From Caenorhabditis elegans (lineage: Eukaryota; Nematoda; Chromadorea; Rhabditida; Rhabditidae): a DNA stretch of 64,000 bases. This document shows positions 58,292 through 64,000 of this stretch, one piece after another. Where the stretch lies: NCBI RefSeq assembly GCF_000002985.6, contig NC_003282.8:3658001-3722000 (forward strand), in the 5' to 3' direction. Both the position numbers and the translations under genes were made by a program. The number at the start of each line of letters is the position of its first letter. The stretch's first letter is position 1. The notes under the pieces are model-generated. The model searched no databases. It had not been told where the DNA came from and saw only the letters and a list, made by a program, of their open reading frames with translations.

Positions 58292-61157
58292 TTATTCCCT
58301 CTTCCTCTGCTGCTCCGTTTCCCGTTGCTCCTCAGCTTCAGCCAGTCGCCTCCGATAGCATTTCTTGGTGATTCCATTGAAATATCCAAGGTAGACCAGA
58401 GTAATACAACGGAAAATTCCAGCCAGTGCTCCTTGAGTCAGAGCACGAAAAAGTGATTTTTCTGGGCAAGCGCCGGCGGTGAGCACACCGAGCATCCATC
58501 CGTCAAGTCCCATTGTAGTCGCGTAATTTCCGTCGGCAATATCCTTCAAATGAGCTTCAGCGACATCTTTTGGCGTGAAAAGTCCGGCGGCTTCACTCAT
58601 TTTTTTGGTTTCCTCTGGCATCGTTTCCAGCTCGACCTGGGAAAGAAAATTTTGGATTTTTCGGGATTTTTTAATTCGAAAAAAAAATTTGTTGATAAAT
58701 CCGACATTTTGTTTTAAAAATCTGAAAAATCGATTTTTCTTGATATATTTTTTTAAAAATTATCGATGTTCCAAAAAATGTTCAATTTTTTTGGATTCTT
58801 TAACAATTTTGGAAACTTTAATTTTTTTTAAATGTTTCCTCCTAAAAATAGGAAATTACCAATAAATTTTCCTGAAAAATTTCGAAAAATCGGAAAATTA
58901 TCGACTTTTTGAAAATGTAGTCATTTATCGAACTTTCTAATATGTTTTTGAAAACAAATGTGAAAAATCTATAAATACATACGTTTAAAATAAATTTTGA
59001 AGAAAAAAAATTGGAAATTATCAATTTTTTGAAAAACTTTTCATTAAAAATTTATCGTTAAAACAAAATTTAAAAATATCGTTAGGAATATATTTTATTT
59101 AACTTTTTATTGAAAATTTACGAATTTTTAAAAGAAAGAAAAAAAAATCGATTTTCGAAAACCACAATTGTTTTTTTTTGGTTTTTCATAATTTTCAAGA
59201 AATCGGGAATTATTTTTCAAAAGTTTCAGATTTTTTTTGAAGGTTTGAAAGATTAAATTTCAATGAAAATTCGAAAAATGAATCAAATCTTCAGAATTTT
59301 CTGATTTGATTTGATTTTTTCTAATTTTCAAAAAAATTCCAAATTTTATTAATTGTTTAATCTCCAAAAACAAACCTTAAAACCTTCCGTATCGGTATTC
59401 GGCGGGTACAGTACCCCAACATTAACCTTATACGGTAGCAGCTCCATGTGCAACGTGTCGGCGAATCCACGTAGCGCGAATTTCGTCGGCGAGTACGCCG
59501 AGTATCCAAAAATGGCAAACTGGCCGGCGGCCGACGAAACAAACGAAATATGACCGGTTTTCCGAGTTTTCATATCGTCAACGACCGCCCGTGTCGCATG
59601 AACCGCCGACAGATAGTTCACAGCCATTTGTTTCTCGAAATCCGTAATCGGAAGCTCACAAAACGGAGCCTGAACACTGTGACCGGCGTTATTGATTAAA
59701 ATATCGATTGGGCCGAGTTCGCGGGCCGCATCGTCGAAAGCCGACTTGATTACGTCATAACCGCCCGTCATATCGATCGATTTCCAATGGACTTTCTGAC
59801 GTTGACCACGTTGATCGGCGAGCACTTGGAGGTCGGCGCAGGCTTTCTGGAAAATTTAAAAATTTCACAATTTTCAAAAAAAAAATCCAAAAAATTTGGC
59901 ATTTTTTAGATTTTTTTCCGGGAAAAAAACCTGTTTTTAGGCATTTTTTCAAAAATTTTTGAATTTCAAAAAAACTGAAAACTCTGATTTTTTTTTTCTA
60001 AAAATTGTAATATTTCGTAATAAAATCCAAAAAAAAATTTGAAGACCTGAATTTTAAAATTAGATTTGCTATCGAAAAAACACGATCGCACAATTTTCTC
60101 ATAATTTATTTTTGATCTACCTTGTTGAATAGGCTCCGCCCCTTCCTTCGACAAGACAACAAGATCGGGGGCGGAGTCAAGTTCAACAGGTAGATCAAAA
60201 ATTAATTATGAGAAATTTGTGCGATCGTATTTTTTCGATAATAGATCGTTTTATATATTTTCCCAGATTTTTCAGAAAAATTGGAATTTTTTAAAAAGTT
60301 ACATTTTTGGCGTAAAAAACAGTTTTTTGGAATTTTGAGTGTAATATCATCATCATTTACTATATATTTATATATATATAAAGCGCTTATTCCGTTTGTC
60401 CATAGTTTGTAGTCTATGTAGTCTTTGTAGTCTGTAAAGTTTTGGCTTCTGGAGGGGTAGTTAGTTGGGGTTAGTGTAGGGATATAGTCGGGGTACTGTA
60501 GTGGTACAATAGTGGTACGGTAGGAATACTGTAGGGTTACGGTAGTTTCAGAGAAATTAGTTTTAGACCCAGAAGTCGGGGGCCGCGCAGGAGGTGCGGT
60601 CCACGGCTGGTAAAAAAAAAAGAAAATTGAATATTTTATGTTAAAAATAGAAATTCCGCCATTTTTCGAAATTTTTAAGGAGCAATTCCAATTTTTTTGA
60701 AACTATTTATTGAAAATTTAGATTTTCTCAAATTTTTCGGTAATTTGAACAATGTTGTTAAAAAATTCCGTTTTTTTTTGTATAATTCCGAAAATTTTCA
60801 GAAAAACTATTTTTCAAGCTCTCTCCGTTTTTTTGTTACTCAAAAATTTTATAAAATTCGATTTTCAGACCAAATTTCGAGAAAAATCTAAATTTTCCAT
60901 CAAAAACCGCAATTTTTCACTCATTTTACCTCCAAATCTTTGACATTTCTGGCTACAATAGTAACGTGACATCCACGTTCAATAAGTCCAACAGCAAGCT
61001 GAAAACCGATTCCTTTAGATCCACCAGTGACAATTGCATGTCTTCGGAAGAAATGGAAATCACGACGAGACGGAATTGAGAAGAATATGAAGAGAAGAAC
61101 GATGAGGAAGAGAATGAAGGCGGCGACTGGTATGAGAACAAGAAGAATCAGAGACAT
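58292..61157 (-). CDS. 3-ketodihydrosphingosine reductase (KDSR), SDR family
   Basis: Catalyses the NADPH-dependent reduction of 3-ketosphinganine to sphinganine, the second step of sphingolipid synthesis, at the cytosolic face of the ER. Exons: 61157-60930, 59846-59376, 58636-58292, in phase, 347 aa (human enzyme about 332). An N-terminal membrane anchor (residues 2-28, LILLVLIPVAAFILFLIVLLF split by no charge) precedes the Rossmann motif TGGSKGIG (44-51). NNAG is at 128-131, the catalytic Ser at 180/181 (FVSSAAG) and YSPTK at 194-198. A C-terminal hydrophobic region (ALAGIFRCITLVYLGYF) and a KDSR-type extension follow, ending in a charged tail (EEQRETEQQRKRE). Intron 1 (1.1 kb) contains a palindromic element and a Helitron-like insertion. 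The gene lies 563 bases downstream of another minus-strand gene, so an operon is possible. Confidence 0.93.
60067..60243. mobile_element. Palindromic fold-back element in KDSR intron 1
   Basis: Two arms of about 80 bases mirror each other (CTATCGAAAAAACACGATCG; TTTTTGATCTACCTTGTTGA; GGCTCCGCCCC) around a short centre near 60152. It is MITE-like with no coding capacity. Confidence 0.8.
60353..60610 (+). mobile_element. Short Helitron-like element, copy 1
   Basis: 258 bases. It begins A|TCATTTACTATATAT, continues with GTCCATAGTTTGTAGTCTAT, and ends with a hairpin (GGCCGCGC pairing with GTGCGGTCC) and CCACGGCTGG|T. About 90% identical to copy 2 at 62323-62570. The left block and ACGGCTGG end are shared with the 1.7-kb element at 12.6 kb. 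Confidence 0.75.
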
Positions 61158-61720
61158 GACTGGATGGATCGTTTAGACGATGTTCGTGACGGGGGTCTCG
61201 GTTAGCTGAAAAAATATGGTGAAATTTCAGAAAATTTGAAATTTTTCTTTCAAAAAGTTTTTTTTTATTCCGAAGTTTGAAAAAATGTTGCAGAATTTTT
61301 TAGGTTTGAAAAACCTGAAAAACATTTTTTTTTTTTTGAATAAAAAAATTAAATTTTTTGTAAAAAAATTTGGAAAAAAATCCGAAAATTCTGAAAATAT
61401 TAATTTTTGAATTTTTCTTGAAAACTTGAAAAAATCCAAAAAAAAGTTTTTCGGATAATTCTAAAAAATTAATTTATTTTTTAAACCAACAAAAGATATT
61501 ATTTCTGAACTTTCTGAAAATCTCAATTTTTTTGAATATTTTTTTGCAAATTTTTCTGGAAATATCAGAAAAAACTTTGAATTTTCTAAAAAAATTCCGA
61601 TAAATTTTAGAAATTTATATAATTATTTTTTGGTAAGATAATCGTTGAAAAACAACTTTTTACAAAAATTTCAGCGATTTTTAAATAATTTTTGCACGTT
61701 TTTTTTCCATATTCTAATTA

Positions 61721-61867
61721 TTAGTCAAAACGAACAGTATGAAGATGTGCAGCAATTCGTCGTCCTTGGAAAGATCCTTTCGTCGTAAGAGCCGCCCAAA
61801 CTTGTTGAATTTCGTTGCCCGGAGCAACGATTGAGCCACGACGTAGGTCACTGTCGTATTCGGAAAT
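61721..61867 (-). CDS. Last exon of an unidentified gene
   Basis: An acceptor (AATTTTCCAG) at 61868-61869 opens a 48-codon exon, ISEYDSDLRRGSIVAPGNEI through to HLHTVRFD and a TAA stop at 61721-61723. Codon use and GC content are clearly coding against AT-rich flanks. I found no upstream exon in the remaining 2 kb, which is filled with mobile elements, so the rest probably lies beyond the right edge. The phase at the acceptor is taken as 0, without an upstream exon to prove it. It could be the upstream partner of KDSR in an operon. Family not recognised. Confidence 0.7.
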   Translation of the reverse strand: MSEYDSDLRRGSIVAPGNEIQQVWAALTTKGSFQGRRIAAHLHTVRFD

Positions 61868-62047
61868 CTGGAAAATTCGGAATAATTTTATTTGAAATTG
61901 AGTTAATAACTCAACAAAAATTGATACGTTGAGATTTCCACGTAATTTTAAAATTTATCGATTTTTTATATATTTTCATGAGATCACAAAAGAATTTACA
62001 ATATTTTTGCGAGATAATCGCGAAAAAATCGCTTATAGTATAGCAAC

Positions 62048-62292
62048 GAATGAGTAATGCGCAACATATATTATTAAATATCACGTAGCAAAAACTACAG
62101 TAACTCTTTAGATGACTAATGTAGCGTTTGTGTCGATTTACGGTCGATAGAATGGCATAAAAATAAGAAAGTAATCGAAAATCGAACCCGTAAATCGGCA
62201 CAAGCGTTACAGTAGTCATTTAAAGAGTTACTGTCGTTTTCGCTACGAGATATTTTGCGCGTCAAATATATGTTGCGCAGTACGCATTCTCA
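62048..62292. mobile_element. Palindromic element with TACTGTAGCGCTTG-type arms
   Basis: Arms of about 110 bases (GCGCAACATATATT; ACAGTAACTCTTTA; GTGTCGATTTACGG) mirror each other around 62160. This resembles a very common C. elegans palindromic repeat family. Confidence 0.85.
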
Positions 62293-62322
62293 GAATTGTT
62301 TGTGCTCCCATAATACTAAATA

Positions 62323-62570
62323 TCATTTACTATATATAAAGCGCTTATTCTGTGTGTCCATAGTTTGTAGTCTATGTAGTCTTTGTAGTCTGTGAAGTTT
62401 TGGCTTCTGGAGGGGTAGTTAGTTGGGGTTAGTGTAGGGATATAGTCGGGGTACTGTAGTGGTACAATAGTGGTACGGTAGGAATACTGTAGGGTTACGG
62501 TAGTTTTATAAAAAATTAATTTTCAGCCCCAGAAGTCGGGGGCCGCGCCGAAGGTGCGGTCCACGGCTGG
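62323..62570 (+). mobile_element. Short Helitron-like element, copy 2
   Basis: 248 bases, A|TCATTTACTATATAT to CCACGGCTGG|T, with the same 3' hairpin as copy 1. It sits 31 bases from the palindromic element. Differences from copy 1 are a shortened TATA run, a few substitutions and a small indel near 62510. Confidence 0.75.
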
Positions 62571-63001
62571 TACTAAATATAGTACATACAAATATACATA
62601 TACTATAATAGGTTTTATTATTTATATCATTTTTTTATGGTACTATATTAACGAGAGGGGGTAAGCAATTTAGTAGTTAGTATTTCCAATAGTGGATATA
62701 CATTTTCGACTATTTGTAATGAAAAATGACGAGGAAATTTGAATTGAAACGTAGCATAAAGCACAAAACAGTGTTAACACTACACTACATGGCACCTAAA
62801 TGGACACATATTGACTACACTTGTGTGTCAACAAATATTGATTTAACCTCATCGCCGCCGAATATTGTTTGCTTATAGGAAAATAGAAAATAAATCTGAG
62901 ATACTAACGAGAAAACAAAACAAAACAGCGAGTTTAGTCGGAAAACGCAGAAAAATTGAAAAAGATTTTTAAAGAAATTTTCTTTATTTTTTCATCTGAA
63001 T

Positions 63002-63928
63002 CAAGGGTGTCAAGTCCCGTGTCCGGTTTGTCCCGTTGTCCCGTTTTTTGGGTGTTTTCACGGGAACGGGACGTCCCGCTGCACTGCAACTTTTTCCTCA
63101 CGAGGGACGAGGAAAAGTGGTTTCTAGGCCATGGCCGAGGGGCCGACAAGTTTCAGCGGCCATTTATCTTGCTTTGTTTTCCGCCTGTTTTCTTTCGTTT
63201 TTCACAGCTTTTTACCGTTTTTTCTTAATAAAACTGATAAATAAATATTTTTTGCAGATGCTAAAACAATTTCCAAGAAAAAATCATGTATTCAGTGGGC
63301 AAGCAGCGGTGAAAGTGGGCATTGTAATATGATGGATTACGGGAATACAAAACCTAAACTTTTTCTGAAACATGATACATATGCTGCTTAGATGCTGAAA
63401 CTACCTGATTTTCATAACGAGACCGCTGAAAAAGTTATGAGGTTTCCAAAATTCAACTTTTTGTGCGAAAATCTCGACTTTTTCACCAAAAAAGTTGAAT
63501 TTTGGAAACCTCAAAACTTTTTCAGCGGTCTCGTTATGAAAATCAGGTAGTCTCAGCATTTAAGCAGCATATGTATTATGTTTCAGAAAAAGTTTAGGTT
63601 TTATATTCCCGTAATCCATCATATTACAATGCCCACTTTCACCGCTGCTTGCCCACTGAATACATGATTTTTTTACTTGGAAATTGTTTTAGCATCTGCA
63701 AAAAATATTTATTTATCAGTTTTAATAAGAAAAAACGGGAAAAATCGATGAAAAACGAAAGAAAACAGGCGGAAAACAAAGCAAGATAAATGGCCGCTGA
63801 AACTTGTCGGCCCCTCGGCCATGGCCTAGAAACTACTTTTCCTTGTCCCTCGTGAGGAAAAAGTTGCAGTGGAACGGGACGTCCCGTTGTCTTGTTTTTA
63901 AAATTTTCACGGGACATTGACACCCTTG
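63002..63928. mobile_element. Fold-back hAT-like element with 8-bp target duplication
   Basis: The termini CAAGGGTGTCAA and TTGACACCCTTG are exact inverted repeats, flanked on both sides by ATCTGAAT (62994-63001 and 63929-63936), a perfect 8-bp duplication typical of hAT elements. The whole 927 bases form two arms of about 450 that mirror each other around 63465, with small indels. One arm has GTGTCCGGTTTGTCCCGTTG absent from the other. There is no transposase; the open frames in both arms are the same repeat read from either side. Confidence 0.9.
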
Positions 63929-64000
63929 ATCTGAATCTATCGAAGAATCGAAAAACTTTCAATCGAAAATTTAAATATGATCAGCAATTTTCTTTTTTTT

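Noticed and set aside
62934..63332. Open frames in the left arm of the hAT-like element
   Set aside because: The same frame recurs inverted in the right arm (63639-63962), so it is repeat sequence; no transposase motif.

Overview
The window is nematode nuclear DNA, almost certainly Caenorhabditis elegans. The evidence is: AT-rich sequence with short introns ending in TTTTCAG; genes whose start codons lie just behind splice acceptors, as at spliced-leader trans-splice sites; degenerate GCCTAA/TTAGGC (nematode telomere) tracts; and dense small palindromic elements and Helitrons. The adjacent methionine aminopeptidase (map-1) and TAF6-like (taf-6.2) genes match, from memory, the Y37E11A region of chromosome IV. 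This placement was not checked against a database. Layout: (1) 1.1-10.7 kb, minus strand: a 16-exon adhesion GPCR rebuilt end to end. Every exon junction stays in phase and the total is 1043 codons plus a stop. Domain order is signal peptide, two cadherin repeats, FN3-like domain, EGF, HormR, GAIN/GPS, 7TM, and a tail with a PDZ-ligand-like end. One of its introns holds, on the plus strand, a small VMO-I secreted-protein gene with a one-base frame break, and that gene sits between long terminal inverted repeats. (2) 10.7-23.9 kb: a gene-poor, repeat-rich stretch. It contains a 1.7-kb Helitron-like element loaded with minisatellites and a large array of heat-shock-element-like repeats, copies of a palindromic element, interstitial telomeric repeats, and a tRNA-Trp(CCA) gene. 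(3) 24-43 kb: a compact housekeeping cluster. It has a candidate 55-aa membrane microprotein, map-1, taf-6.2, two plus-strand genes downstream of a shared divergent promoter (a 305-aa lysine-rich protein and a 215-aa single-pass membrane protein, possibly an operon), and a small basic FOP/ALYREF-like mRNA-export-type protein on the minus strand. (4) 43-51 kb: a candidate 70-aa membrane protein gene, then repeats. (5) 51.5-57.4 kb, plus strand: a rhodopsin-like 7TM receptor whose introns carry many copies of one hairpin-forming element. (6) 58.3-61.2 kb, minus strand: 3-ketodihydrosphingosine reductase. It is followed by the last exon of an unidentified minus-strand gene and a right edge full of mobile DNA: two short Helitron-like elements with shared termini, two palindromic elements, and a 927-bp fold-back hAT-like element with a perfect 8-bp target duplication. 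The housekeeping genes cover start-methionine removal (map-1), RNA polymerase II initiation (taf-6.2), mRNA export (FOP-like) and sphingolipid synthesis (KDSR). The two receptor genes are larger, repeat-laden and likely cell-type specific.
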